Of a stretch of DNA of 64,000 nucleotides, positions 1-11,357 are shown piece by piece. This stretch comes from Sophora flavescens (Eukaryota; Streptophyta; Magnoliopsida; Fabales; Fabaceae). Numbering within the stretch: position 1 is the first letter of the stretch; each line of letters starts with the position of its first letter. Below the pieces are notes generated by a model. The model did no database searches. It was not told the origin of the DNA and worked only from the letters and a program-made list of their open reading frames with translations. A program made the position numbers and the translations under genes. The stretch spans positions 36,917,652 through 36,981,651 of the forward strand of contig CM061070.1 of the NCBI GenBank assembly GCA_030762895.1, written 5' to 3'.

Positions 1-304
1 TACCTATAGCACAAACATGAAATTCTGTTTTGTAGGTGTGGTGGAAGGTCAAGAGTAAAAATTGGAAACATGACATAGAGCCTTCTCCAAACACAAAATG
101 GGTAACAATAAAGAAAGAATATTGATTGAATATGTTTTCTAATTATCATTATTAATGTGTGATTGTGAATCTTTCTGTGTTGACTTATATATCATTGTAT
201 AGTATGTCTACATTGTTCTATCAAAGTTATTTGATCTATCTTGGAAAAATCATATGGCTTTTGTTTCACAAATTGAATCTAAGAAAATTGATGAAGTCTT
301 AAAT

Positions 305-503
305 GATTTGTTTTGCTTTCTATGCAACAATTAACTTTGAACATGATCCCTACCATAAGAATTTTTATTCAAAGTAGAGAAATTGAGATTGAATATGTTG
401 ATACAACTAAACAACTTGCTGATATTTTTACCAAGCCCTTGAACAAGGAAAGCTTCTTTTTCATTAGAAGAGAATTGGGCATAATTGATCAATCCTATAT
501 CTA
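305..503 (+). pseudogene. Copia RNase H C-terminal remnant
   Basis: This is the C-terminal tail of a Copia polyprotein. The reading frame contains IEYVDTTKQLADIFTKPL followed by the RRELGI-type ending and a stop at 502-504. In a full polyprotein this tail follows the RNase H domain; here nothing of the catalytic reverse transcriptase or RNase H core precedes it, so it cannot encode an enzyme. It is best read as a fossil of the parental pol, kept because it adjoins the 3' end of the element. Confidence 0.75.
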
Positions 504-839
504 ATCTCTAAAGAAACAAAAGAAAATCAAAAAGGAACAATTTTAGATAGACGCGCTGGCTTTCAAAAGGAACAATTTTAGATGGACGCGTTTTTTTTTA
601 TCCCTGCACCTATCCCTCTATCATGAACAAATTTTATATGCTATGTTTGAATGTTTAAATGCTCGCCTTCTCTATTGCTTTGAATGTTTCTTTTCTGCTC
701 TGATAATATTTTTTTGCTCTGATATACTTCTTCTCTAATACCATGATATAAATCTGTCAAAAAGACTTAGCGTCTACTACACTTATACTCTGATCTTATA
801 ATTTGTTAAAATATTTGTCATAATCAAAAAGGGGGAGTT

Positions 840-2602
840 TGTAAGACTCAATGACTTAGAGATTTTGATATATGACAAATACAATTTAATGTGTGTACAA
901 GTGTTTTAGTGTCAAATTCAAAGACAGGTATCAAGCAGTGAAGTTCATTAAGCAAATTCAAGAAAAATATTCAAGGAAGAACTTGAAGGAATCAAGGAGC
1001 TGCATGTAGAAATCAAAAGAGCAAAGTCAAAGATCAAAGGATCATCAAGACCAAGCTTAAAGGAGAATTTTACATTTAAGTCTTAGATGATTTGTAAGAG
1101 AAAGAAATCTCTTAGTCACAAAATAGCTCAACTAAAAAGATGGATGAAGAAAATCAAATTTCATAACCTGCCTTAAAAGGAATAAGTTTTTGTTAATGAA
1201 AATGATTTTTGGAAATAAGAAGCGCTCGTCCAACACAAGTGACAGAAGCGCTCGTCCAACACAAGTGACAGAAGCGCTCATCCACTAAAGTGACAGAAGT
1301 GTTCGTCCACTAAAGTGATACAAGCGTTCATCCACTAAAGTGACAGAAGTGCTCATCCACTAAAGTGATACAAGTGATCGTCCAATGACGTGGAATATGG
1401 AGCTCGTCTACTAGGTTACTTTCAACCAGTTAAAGCAGTATCCGTCCAATGACGTGGCATATGGAGCTCGTCTACTAGCTCATCCAATGTAAAATCTTAT
1501 TTTCTAGATGGACGTGCTTATTTTCAAGATGGACATGAATGCTATAAGAACCGATGTAGAATCTTATTTCAAGAACAAGAATCAAGAAAATAGATTCTGT
1601 TATCAGATCCAAATCTATTTTAATTGATCCCAACGACTATAACTTGTTTTCTATATAAAGAGGGATCAAAGGAACATTTTCGATATCAATCATAACAACA
1701 GATCACATATCAGAAACTTGAGAGATCAATTGTGAAAATAATTAATCATCTTTCTTGAGCATATTGTGAAAAGAGTGTTTCATTCTCATAAGTGCTTCAA
1801 TTTGTTTATCTGACTATTGAGAGTTAGGAATCAATTTTTCGTTTTATTTGATTGTAAAGAGAGAGGGAGTCTTTCTGAGTGATTAGGGTGAGGTATCCCT
1901 AAGAAAGAACATTGAGGCTCTTCACAAGTGTGTGGTATCTCGAGGTGAAGGAGTGCTCTGTGGTGTAAAGGTTTTTCAAGCTACCTGGATAAAGTTTGTT
2001 GTGTTAGTGTGTGAAAACCCACAGGTGGAGTGGGGACTGGATGTAGGTCACAGTAGAGGTGACTGAACCAAGATAAATCTGGTTGTGTGGTATCTCTAAA
2101 TTCAAACTCTTTTACTTTCTGTTTATGATCAAGAACTTGTGATTTTGATGTTTAAAGTTCAATATAATTTCTGTTCTTGATCTGTATAAACTGTATTGAA
2201 ACCTGAGTCTGATTATAATCAAGTCTGTGTTATCTGTGTTCAAAACTGAGTTGATCAAAACCATTCTTGATTGCTAATACTGAAACTAAAACCTGCAAGT
2301 TTTTTTCTTGATTGTTAATGCTTGTATCTGAAACTTGCATAACTTGTTCTTAATCTTTAAAGGCTTAATCAGTTTCTGTATTTTGTTATTATTGAGTTTT
2401 GAACCTGAACCTATTCTGAATTAATCTTTCTTGTCCTCATCACCTTCTATTCAAGATTTATATAAGCCCTTCACTGTTTTTGTAAAAGATCCTGAGGCCA
2501 CAAATCTGAAAACTAAAGTTTTGTGAAAAAGTTTTTAAGAGGGAAATATTTTAAGGAAACTCAATTCACTCCCCCTCTTGAGTCGTTGAAGCCAAAACAA
2601 CA
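840..2602 (+). repeat. 3' LTR of pol-deleted Sirevirus copy 1
   Basis: The LTR starts TGTAAGACTC just after a polypurine tract (AAAAAGGGGGAGT, about 826-838) and ends AAAACAACA. At 1763 bp it matches, in inverse orientation, the repeats at 50546-52453 and 55207-56977. It has no coding capacity. A short tandem array occupies 1216-1400. A TATA-like stretch (TATATAAAG, about 1662) precedes a likely transcription start near the middle of the LTR. Confidence 0.85.
1216..1400 (+). repeat. 25-26 bp tandem array in LTR (about 7 units)
   Basis: Degenerate units of the type GAAGCGCTCGTCCAACACAA or ACAGAAGTGCTCATCCACTA repeat about seven times, with alternating GACAGAAG and GATACAAG variants. The homologous LTRs on the right carry about 14 and about 10 units, so copy number changes within the family. 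Confidence 0.8.
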
Positions 2603-4098
2603 CATATAGTATTAACTAGCATAGGTTAATTGTTACCATTCAAAAATATGAAATAAAATTCTCTAACCACTTTGGTTATGGTTTCGGTCTCATGAGTGAA
2701 AATAGGCTAGGAAATTCTTTTGAGTTCAAACTCTTGGAATTAAGATCACAAGGCATATTAGAAGCAAGCACAAGCATCATTAATTATAAATTGAACAAAA
2801 ACATCATACCCACATTCAAAGAGGGTTTCGGTCCTAACTATGAAAATAGGGTTAGGAAATTATTTTGATTTCAAGCTTCTAGATATAACAACTAACGGTT
2901 TTAAGGAGTTAAGATCAAGTGTCATACTTTAAAGATTGAACAAAATCTCATTTGCCCAAAAACACCTAGATTCGGCCTCGCTAAGAAAAATAGGAAGGAA
3001 ATTGATTTTGATCTCAAGCTCTTAGATGATGATAGTAGAAGTCATTTAGAGATCATAGCAATTTGTTTCACATTAAAAGGATTTTTCTACAATTTTCTAG
3101 AATTATTTGAAGTTCTAGATCTAGGAATGTAAAACCATGAATTAGTTGATGATCATGGAGATTGATGGATGATTAATGAAGCTAAAATGATTAGGAAGAG
3201 ATTCCTCACCTTGGAATGAAGAGAAATGAAAGAGAAATGATCAAGCTTGGAGGTTTCCTTCAAGAACAACAATGGAGTTTTTATGGTTTTTGTGAAGAAA
3301 AGTCTTAGAATGAAAATGAAGAATAACTGAGTGAAAGGGGAGGGGCTGCGGTTTGGGGGGTATTTATAGGGTATATCTTAGGCTTTGTTTGGCTCTTAGA
3401 ATTTAAATTAATGGGTTTTGTGGATATTAAATAATATAATAGTTAACTATGATTAATAATTAACTTAACTAGGGTTACTTTTCTAACTATGTTTAAAATC
3501 ATGTGGCCAAAAATTGATGAAGGGTGTGACTGATTTTGGTCCACAAGAATTAACCTTGGTTCCTTAACCATGGTTAAAATTTAACTCAACGTCAGTTAAG
3601 TTAAACTTAGGGGTATTTTGGTTTTTTCACTTGAAAATTCCCGATTACTAAAATTTAAGGCCGGACTCCTTGTCCTCTCTGCTACATTAATCTCTCCTAA
3701 TACCTCAACTCCATAATCGACTCCGTCGTTTACCCAACTTATTCCCCGGTTTTATGGGTTTTATTAACGATTACGCCCGAATAAAATAATATTAATTTCA
3801 TTCCTAACGAATTTTTTCGAAACTTGGAAAATACTCCATAACAAAATACAAAACCTAATGTTTTCGTTCACAAGTTGAAATTAGGGTTTCTGCTCAATAA
3901 AATCTTACTGTCTGTGAAAACGCAGACTGGGTTCCGTCTGAATTTTCAACCAAAACTTTCACCGTTACCTTCTACCATAAGATAGATTATGAATATGATA
4001 TTATTTTATTTAACATCATTTCCTTGATCTAAGATTATAATATAAATAATTATATTTTAACCGGTTAAACAGTGTAATTAAAAATCAGGCTGTTACAG
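2603..4098 (+). repeat. 3' part of a long Gypsy-type LTR
   Basis: This non-coding stretch ends in GGCTGTTACA. Its last 250 bp closely resemble the end of the solo LTR at 44921-48656, sharing TGAATTTTCAACCAAAA, CTACCATAA, GAATATGAT and TTTTAACCGGTT in the same order. Upstream it has the same family of repeats with TTTCGGTCTC and AAGATCACAAG-like phrases. It is therefore a fragment of the same long-LTR family, cut on its left by the Sirevirus derivative. It has no coding potential. Confidence 0.7.
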
Positions 4099-4103
4099 TT
4101 TGT

Positions 4104-4259
4104 CCACACATTTATGTTATTTTTAATCACATATTAGGGTACAAGAGAATCAATCATAAATACAAAGGAATAAAATCAAATCTCTAATTAGTAACGAATC
4201 CCTAATTCCTAGCACTTGTTATTTACATATTAAGCACATGTTAAATATGTTTTCTAACA
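4104..4259 (-). repeat. Truncated 3' LTR of short-LTR Copia
   Basis: This is a direct repeat of 7923-8081, beginning on this strand at TGTCCACACAT and ending TTTCTAACA. The terminal part found in the other copy is missing at 4099-4103, next to the end of the neighbouring long LTR. Confidence 0.8.
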
Positions 4260-4274
4260 CTCCCCCTCAAGCTG

Positions 4275-7200
4275 GAGCATATATGTCATATGAGCCAAGC
4301 TTGTTACAAATGTAGTTAACACGAGAGCCTCTGAGGGACTTAGTGAACATGTCAGCCGACTGGTCACTAGAGTTGACAAAATCAGTTGTGATTTCCCCTG
4401 AAAGCACCTTCTCTCTTACAAAGTGGCAATCTATTTCTATGTGTTTGGTTCATTCATGGAAGACCGGATTTTATGTAATGTGAAGTGCAGCCTGATTGTC
4501 ACAAATAAGTTTTGTATCTTGGATATCTCCCAATTTTAGCTGTTGGAGTAGTTGCCTAAGTCATGTAAGCTCACACACAGCTGCTGCCATAGCACGATAT
4601 TCAGCTTCCGCACTAGATCTGGCGACTATGTTCTGCTTCTTGCTCCTCCATTAAATCATATTTCCTCCAATAAGAACGCAATATCCAGAAGTGGACCTCC
4701 TATCAGATGGTGATCCTGCCCAATCAGCATCAGAGTAACAAGTGATTTTGGCATTGCCTTTATCTTCATATAATAGTCCTCGTCCTGGTGTATTTTTTAT
4801 GTACAGAAGAATACGCATGACAGTATCCCAATGGCTATCACAAGGGGCATTCAGGAACTGGCTTACCACACTAACTGCAAAGGTGATATCAGGTCTGGTG
4901 GCTGTGAGATAGTTGTGTCTGCCCATAAGACGTAGATATCTTCCCAAGTCTTTCAATGGCTCCCCCTAACCCGGAAGAAGCTTGACATTGGGATCAATGG
5001 GAGTATCAATAGGACGACAATCAAGCATACCGGTCTCAGTAAGAATATCCAAAGCATACTTCCGTTAGTTACTTGAAATTCATGAAGTGGACTGGGCAAC
5101 CTGAATCCCTAAAAAGTATTTGAGAGGACCCAAGTCTTTTGTCTGAAATTGTTTGAAGAGGTGAGCTTTGAGCCACTGGATACCATCTGTGTCATCACCA
5201 GTGATGATGATGTCATCGACATACACAACAAGATAGATGCACCGAGCAGAAGGAGAATGGATAGAGAAAATAGAGTGGTCAGCCTCACACCAGGTCATGC
5301 CAAACTGTATTAAGACAGAGCTAAAGCATCCAAATCAGGCACGAGTAGACTTCTTCAATCCATAGAGAGAATGGCGAAGCCGACAAACAAGTCGAGAGTC
5401 ACCAGAAATAGTAAAACCTAGAGGCTGGTCCATATAAACTTCTTCCGGTAACTTGCCACGTGAAAATCATTTTTAATATCCAGTTGGTGAAGAGGCCAAT
5501 GATGAATGGCAGCCATGGCTATAAAAAGAAGAACAAAAGTCATTTTTGCCACAGGGGAAAAAGTATCCCTGTAATCTAGACCAAAAATCTGTGTATATCC
5601 TTTAGCCACCAAACGAGCTTTGAAACGATCAATATGACCATCGGATCCAATCTTCACTGTATAGACCCAACGACAGCCCACGGTAGTCTTGTCATGAGGC
5701 AAGGGAAAAATCTCCCAAGTCCCATTGCAATGCAACGCTGCCATCTCTTCTAACATTGCCTTGCGCCGGTTAGGATCAGCCATGGCTTCACCTGTTGACT
5801 TAGGAATAGACACAGAATCCAAAGCAGAAACAAAGGAAGGAGATAAACGGTCATAGTTTAAAGTACAAGCATAGATAGGATTAGGATTGCAATAAGACCG
5901 AATACATTTCCGTACTGCAATAGGAAGTTCAGGTGCAGGAGGGGTAGATGGAGGAGCGGTTGGAGCAGGAGATGAGGCTGGTGGATCACTGGAAGGAGGC
6001 ACCGCTGAAACCTATGTCCGCTGCTGGTTGGTACGCAAAGGAGGTGGAGTGGGAACAACAGTAGGTGCTGGAACAACTGGTGGAACATTCGGAAAGTCCT
6101 TAGTGAAGTTTACATCAAGGACGGTGGAGGTGGAGAAGAATGGGATAGTCTCAAAAAAGGTGACATCAGCAGAGACAATATATCGTTGAAGTTGTGGACA
6201 AAAATAACGATAGCCCTTTTGCAAATGTGAGTAACCCAGAAAAATACATTTGAGAGATTTGGCTGAGAGTTTGTCTTTACCTAGAATGAGATCCTGGACA
6301 AAATAGGTGCAACCAAAGACACGTAGAGGAACATGATAGAGTTCTTATTGTGGATACAAGAGAGAATAGGGAACCTGGTTGTGAAGGACAGAGGAAGGCA
6401 TGCGGTGTATAAGATAACAAGTTGCGAGAAGCGTATCACCCCAAAAGCGAAGAGGAACATTATGGTGGAGGAGAAGAGTACGAGCTGTTTCAACCAAGTG
6501 TCGATTTTTTTCTTTTGGCAACACCGTTCTGTTGTGGTGTGTGAGCACATGATGTTTGATGAATAATTCCCTGCATAGTCAAAAAGGATTGAAACTGGGA
6601 GGACAAATATTCACGAGAATTATCAGTGCGCAAACTTTTAATTGAACAACCAAATTGATTTTGAACTTCAGCACAGAAACCTTGAAATATATTAAAAACA
6701 TCAAAACGTTTTTTCATAAAAATAACCAAGTGCTTTGGGAAAAATCATCTATGAAAGTGACAAAATAATAGTAGCCTAAGGTTGAGCAGACACGACTAGG
6801 ACCCCAAATATCAGAATGAACCAAAGCAAAAGGTGACGTAGCACTTTTATTGACTCGCTGACTATAAGTATGACGAGTATGCTTTCCTAACTGAACGACT
6901 GACATTCAAAAAATGAAACTGTAGAAAAACTTGGAACCATGAGATGCATTTTATTAAGACTAGGGTGACCCAAGCCTTGATGTTCAAGGGTTTGAGAAGC
7001 AGCGGAGACACAAGCAACCGGCGGTGAAAGTTGATATAATCCTCTATACTCATGTCCCGCTCCAATAGTCCGTCTCGTCCGCCGATCCTGGACATGAACA
7101 GAGTTATTAACAAAAGGAACAGAGTAATCAAGAGTGCGAGTGAGTTTGCTAATTGGCACTAGATTAAAAGGACAATCAGGAACATAAAGCACGGAATCTG

Positions 7201-7440
7201 AGGAAAGGTTAGGAAGGGGATGTGTTTGACCAATCCCTTTAACTTTTATTTGAGAGCCATCCACCAAGGTGACACTGGGAAAAGAATCCAAGTAAGACAG
7301 TTTAGAGAAAAGGGATTTATTACCATTCATATGATCGGAAGTACCGGAGTCAAGTATCCAAGGTCCTAGAGAGGAGAACTGAGAGACAAAGGCTACAGGA
7401 TTACTAGACTGAGCAACGGCGGCGACAGGTGAGATGTGTC
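4275..7440 (-). pseudogene. Copia pol (protease, integrase, RT, RNase H), decayed
   Basis: In order from 7440 downwards: the end of gag and the protease with WILDSGTSDHM (about 7350); the GAG-pre-integrase region; the integrase core with HSDIWGP (about 6820) and FVTFIDDFS; a proline-rich linker (about 6000); reverse transcriptase with the catalytic VYVDDIIITGDD (about 5220); and RNase H with CYSDADWAGSPSDRRSTSGY (about 4710) to the C-terminal KHIEIDCHF region (about 4400). At least half a dozen frame changes and stops interrupt it, for example near 5080, 5310, 6010, 6540 and 6720, so no functional polyprotein is made. Confidence 0.85.
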
Positions 7441-7540
7441 ATTGGGCTGCCTTGAAATGGAGAAAATCGTTGTAATCAGCAGCAAAAATTGTAAATGTCA
7501 CTGCAGCACTTGTGTCGGAAGAGGAATCGGTGGAGGCCAT
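7440..7540 (-). pseudogene. Minimal gag remnant of the short-LTR Copia
   Basis: A short frame starts MASTDSSSDTSAAVT at 7540 and runs directly into DYNDFLHFKAAQ, the sequence that normally sits between the zinc knuckle and the protease. Only the extreme N and C termini of gag seem to remain; the capsid and zinc-knuckle coding part, about 1 kb in related elements, is absent. The frame ends in a stop before the protease. Confidence 0.55.
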
Positions 7541-7885
7541 GAGAAAGGTTGTTGGAAAAAGGCTAGAAAGGGTCGCCGGAGTGAGGGGAAGGTGGCAGAG
7601 TGGTCGCCGGAAAGTGGGTCACGGTGCAGGGCGGAGAAAACACAGATCTGGTGACGGTGCGTGAGACGCACGCGTCAGAGAGAAGCCGTGCTTGGAGGCA
7701 CGTGCTGCAGCAGTTGGGCCCAATTTTCTTGCATCGTGGTCGCCGGAGGGTGACAGATTCTGGTGGCACACTGGAGTAAGGAGGGGCGGGGGCACTGAAA
7801 ACGAAGCACACGGTAGCTGTGGGTACTATTCACCCAAGAATGAGAACCACTGAAGATGAAAAAAGAACCTAAACTACTGATACCA
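7541..7885 (-). other. 5' leader and primer-binding site of short-LTR Copia
   Basis: This untranslated stretch lies between the 5' LTR and the gag start, and is unusually GC-rich for the window at about 7560-7800. The primer-binding site is the first 12 bases after the LTR. Open frames here on both strands show no domain similarity and look incidental. Confidence 0.5.
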
Positions 7886-8081
7886 TGTGAAGAATGAGTA
7901 TATCTGAATGTTGTGTGTTGTATGTCCACACATGTATGTTATTTATAATCACATATTGGGGTACAAGAGAATCAATCATAAATACAAAGGAATAAAATAA
8001 AATCACTAATTAGTAACGAATACCTAACTCATAGCACTTGTTATTTACATATTAAGCACATGTTAAATATGCTTTCTAACA
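7886..8081 (-). repeat. 5' LTR of short-LTR Copia (196 bp)
   Basis: It begins TGTGAAGAATG and ends TTTCTAACA on the plus strand (TG...CA) and abuts the primer-binding site. The five bases after it, GAGTC (8082-8086), are the presumed target duplication. The partner would lie beyond the truncated 3' LTR and is not visible. Confidence 0.85.
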
Positions 8082-9533
8082 GAGTCAAACTTTCCAAATT
8101 GATCTCTTATATTTAGAATAAAACATTAACATCCAAAAGCATGAAAGTAAGAGATGTTGGGTTTTATACCTTTCCACAATTCATAAGGAGTTTTGTTTGA
8201 GAATGGTCGTATAAAAATTTTGTTCTACACATAACAAGCAGTATTTACTGCCTCAGCCTAGAAGTACTTTGGGAGTTTTCTTTCATTGAGCATAGTTTGT
8301 GCCATCTCTTGTAGAGATATGTTCTTTCTCTTTACTACTCCATTCTGCTGAGGAGTTCTAGGAGCAGAGAAGTTGTGAGAAATTCTATTTTCTTCACAGA
8401 ATGTATTGAAGTGCTCATTTTCAAACTCTCCCATGTGGTCACTTTTGATTGCTGAGATGTAGAATCCTTACTCATTCTGCACTTTCTTATAGAATAGGGA
8501 AAACATCTTTAAAGACTCATCCTTGTGGGTTAAGAAGAGTACCCATGTATATATAGAATAGTCATCAACTAAGACAAAACCATATTTCTTTCCTGCCTTA
8601 CTAGTAACACTTACTGGACCAAACAGATCCATATGCAACAACTGTAATGGTCTAGAATAAGATACTAGATTTTTGGGTTTAAAGCTAGACTTAATTTGTT
8701 TTCCACATTGACAAGAATCGCATAGGACGTCCTTTTAGAAACTAATATCAGGTAGACCTTTCACAAGCCCATATTTCTGAAGCTTGGTTATCAATTTCAT
8801 ACTTGCATATCCAAGCTTCTTATGACATACCAATCTTTCATCTTCCCTTGACACAAAACAGGTTACACTTTGATCAGATAGTTCAGTTAGATCAATCTTA
8901 TAAAGATTTTGTTGCCTATTTGCTGAAAAGAGAACTTTGCCATTTGTGTCTTTGACTATACATGCATTCTTAGTGAAGGAAACAGAGTATCCATTATCAC
9001 ATGATTGATTTATTCTAAGCACACTATGTCTTAATCCTTCAACTAAAAGAACATTAGAGATAGATGGTAAATGTGATCTCCCACCAATTTTAGTTATCCC
9101 GATAACATTTCCTTTCCGGTTCCCATCGAATGTGACATGTCCTCCTTCTTTAGGTTGGAGGTCTAGGAACATAGACTTTTCTCCTTTCATGTGTCGTGAG
9201 TAGCCACTGTCCAAGTACCATGATAGGTGTGCTTTTGTCCTATTAAGGATATCTGCAACAGGAATAATCAAAGCTTTAGGTACACATATTTTCTTGGGTC
9301 CTTTCTGGTTAGTTCTTGAAGTTTGTGACAACTTCTTTCTTGTGTGGATACACCTTGTTAGAATATGAATTGACCTTATCATAAAGTGATTTAGGCTTTT
9401 GTCCTGAGATTTTGTTAGATACTTTATGATGCGTCTGGTCAATAATCTTATGCCAGTTTTATCAAGAGAAGGTTTCTGACTTCCTAAAAGCTTAGCCAAA
9501 TTATCTCTGCCATTGACAAAACGAGTAAAATCT
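8082..9533 (-). pseudogene. Copia protease-integrase, decayed, 3' part missing
   Basis: From 9533 downwards: the C-terminal end of gag, protease with WYLDSGYSRHMKGE (about 9215; the usual DSGCS-type site reads DSGYS), the pre-integrase zinc region, then the integrase core with WVLFLTHKDESL and SAPRTPQQNGVV (about 8350). It stops at KFDS next to the Copia LTR at 8081. Several in-frame stops lie in the integrase part. It is the direct continuation of the gag at 20746-22124. Confidence 0.8.
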
Positions 9534-11308
9534 TGTGGAAAAATGACCCTAGTGTGTTTTGATTAATGACTAAAATAACTTGAATTACACTTTGATTCAC
9601 TAATTTCTTGCCAAGTTTTAATGTTTGTATAAGATATAATCAGTTCAAGGAAAAGGATGCAAAGGATCAAAGGAGCAAAAGAAGGATCATGAAGAAATGC
9701 TTGAAGATGAAGAACTACAAAGAAGAATCACAAAGGATCTCAAGCAATATTAAATTATCAATGTGAAGAAATATTTTAAGTTTTTCTTTTTGAAATACCT
9801 CTCATAAAAACAAATTAAAAAGGTTTTCATAAAGTAAAGTGAACTTAGAATAAAAACGGATTAATTGAAAGTTCTGTACATCTATGTGTACATCGATGTA
9901 CTTTCAGTTAATTAACTAACTTTTAATGAAAACAAATGTGTACATCAATGTATAAATAGTATACATCAATGTATACATCGATTGATTGTGACTGACTTGA
10001 TACAAATGCAAAACAAGCTTCAGTACATCGATTGCACAATCGATGTATAATGATTAACAGAAGCTAACACTTTTTGCAAAGAGCTTACAATCGATTGACC
10101 AATCAATGCATAAGGCTGAACATAAGCCAACACTTATGGAAACATGCATCCAATCGATTGGTACAATGATGTAAACACGAAATAGAAGTTAAGTCTTTTA
10201 AAAGTGATAGAACAATCGATTAGTACATCGATGCATAAGCCCAAACAGAGGCAAAGACTTTTCAAACCCATTATGCAATCGATTTACCAATCGATGTAAA
10301 GACTTTTGGGTTGAGAACTCTTATGTTTTTCAAGAACACAATCGATGTACACATCTATGTATCATTTAGAATCAAGAATTTTCAAGAACCCAATCGATTA
10401 GGAAATCAATGTATTCAGTTATAAAAATTGAATCTTTGATTAATACATAGATTAGACAATCGATTGACTGATAACTGAAATTTTTCAATGAAAGTTTGTT
10501 TTGATCTTAACTGACTTTTGAAGTGTGCCCAATGAATCTATTTTGATATACTACTATATAAAGGCATGGGCAAACACTTTCTAAACAACAAAATCCACTC
10601 AATACTGAGATTAAACACGAAATTCATTGAGAGAACTTTTCGTTGAGAATACTTGAGACATTTCTATTAGAGCTTCAATTTGTAATATTTGATTTCTTAG
10701 AATCTGAATCAAAAACCTTTCTTACTGCAAAAGGAAGATTAGAGAGAAGGTGTTCTCTCTGTGTAGATCAATAGTAGAAGGGACTCTTGATGGTTTGACA
10801 AGAGTAGAAGCGACTCTTGGGAATTACAAGATTGCTTTGACTGAAAAGCTTTCAATTGGGTAGAAGGAACCTGCGAGTTGAAGCTTGTAAAGAATACTGT
10901 AATTGTTTTGATTTCTAATGGACGAAACTCACTGTGAAGTTGGGACTGGATGTAGGTTACCAGAGGAGGTAGCTGAACCAGGATAAAATCTCGGTTTGCA
11001 TTTCTCTTTATCCCTTAACTCTTTTAATTGCTTTTATTTGATGAATGTGTGATTAGGCAAGTTATTAAGGAGTAAATCTGTGAATGCATAATATCTGAAT
11101 CAATATTTTCATCTCTCTCTTTCTTGTAAAAGAATAAAAATGGAATCTTTCACTAAGCAAAAACTTATTTTAGTTTAAGTTGGTTGACAAAAACATTTTC
11201 AAGCAGTTGAGAAAAGTTTCAGTTTTTGCAAAAAGGGGAAAAAATTTTAAAAGAACACATACTCAATTCAATCCCCCCTTCTTGAGTATCTAGAAGCCAC
11301 AACCAACA
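9534..11308 (+). repeat. 5' LTR of Sirevirus
   Basis: It runs from TGTGGAAAAATGACCC to AACCAACA. Positions 9880-10480 hold about 20 copies of the palindrome ATCGAT or close variants, often as CAATCGATTG or ACATCGATGTA pairs about 20-40 bp apart. A TATA-like CTATATAAAGG lies near 10553, so the repeats are in the U3 region just upstream of the likely promoter. Confidence 0.9.
9880..10480 (+). repeat. ATCGAT-palindrome-rich U3 region
   Basis: Degenerate, irregularly spaced units combine a TACATCGATTG-like half with an ACCAATCGATG-like half. The same composition appears in the 3' LTR (19290-19900) and between pol and the env-like ORF (16220-16880). Palindromic repeats in LTRs are a known Sirevirus trait; this particular motif I recognise only from the sequence. 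Confidence 0.8.
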
Positions 11309-11357
11309 AGTGGCATTAGGGCTTTCACTCTTGTGTAGAGCTTAATAGCTTAAGAGG

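Larger units (their letters stand above)
1..2602 (+). mobile_element. Pol-deleted Sirevirus-like Copia element, copy 1 (3' part)
   Basis: The window opens at the last codons of a Copia gag (its stop is at 18-20) and runs through a short patchwork of pol remnants into a complete 3' LTR. Between gag and LTR only three scraps of pol survive: the start of the protease region (about 40-110), the linker that normally precedes reverse transcriptase (about 255-300), and the end of RNase H (about 340-503). The same order and junctions recur in minus orientation at 52454-53450 and 56978-57809, so the deletion predates amplification of these copies. The 5' half lies outside the window. The LTR ends in CAACA at 2602; the next five bases, CATAT, are the expected target duplication. 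Confidence 0.8.
4099..8081 (-). mobile_element. Short-LTR Copia retrotransposon with gag deletion
   Basis: A minus-strand Copia element. Its 5' LTR is 7886-8081 and is followed (reading leftwards) by a primer-binding site whose reverse complement is TGGTATCAGTAG (7874-7885), matching plant initiator tRNA-Met. The 3' LTR (about 4104-4259) lacks its terminal 37 bp or so, where the long-LTR fragment ends. A polypurine tract precedes it (reverse complement GAGGGGGAG, 4260-4275). LTR copies differ at roughly 9-10 of about 157 comparable positions, so this is an older insertion. It lies in the integrase region of the Sirevirus-like element to its right. Short LTRs and pol order suggest an Ale/Ivana-like lineage; lineage is inferred only. 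Confidence 0.85.

Noticed and set aside
1216..1400. CRISPR-like or satellite reading of the 25-bp repeat array
   Set aside because: Units are contiguous and degenerate without unique spacers, lie inside a plant LTR, and recur at the same LTR position in the other copies.
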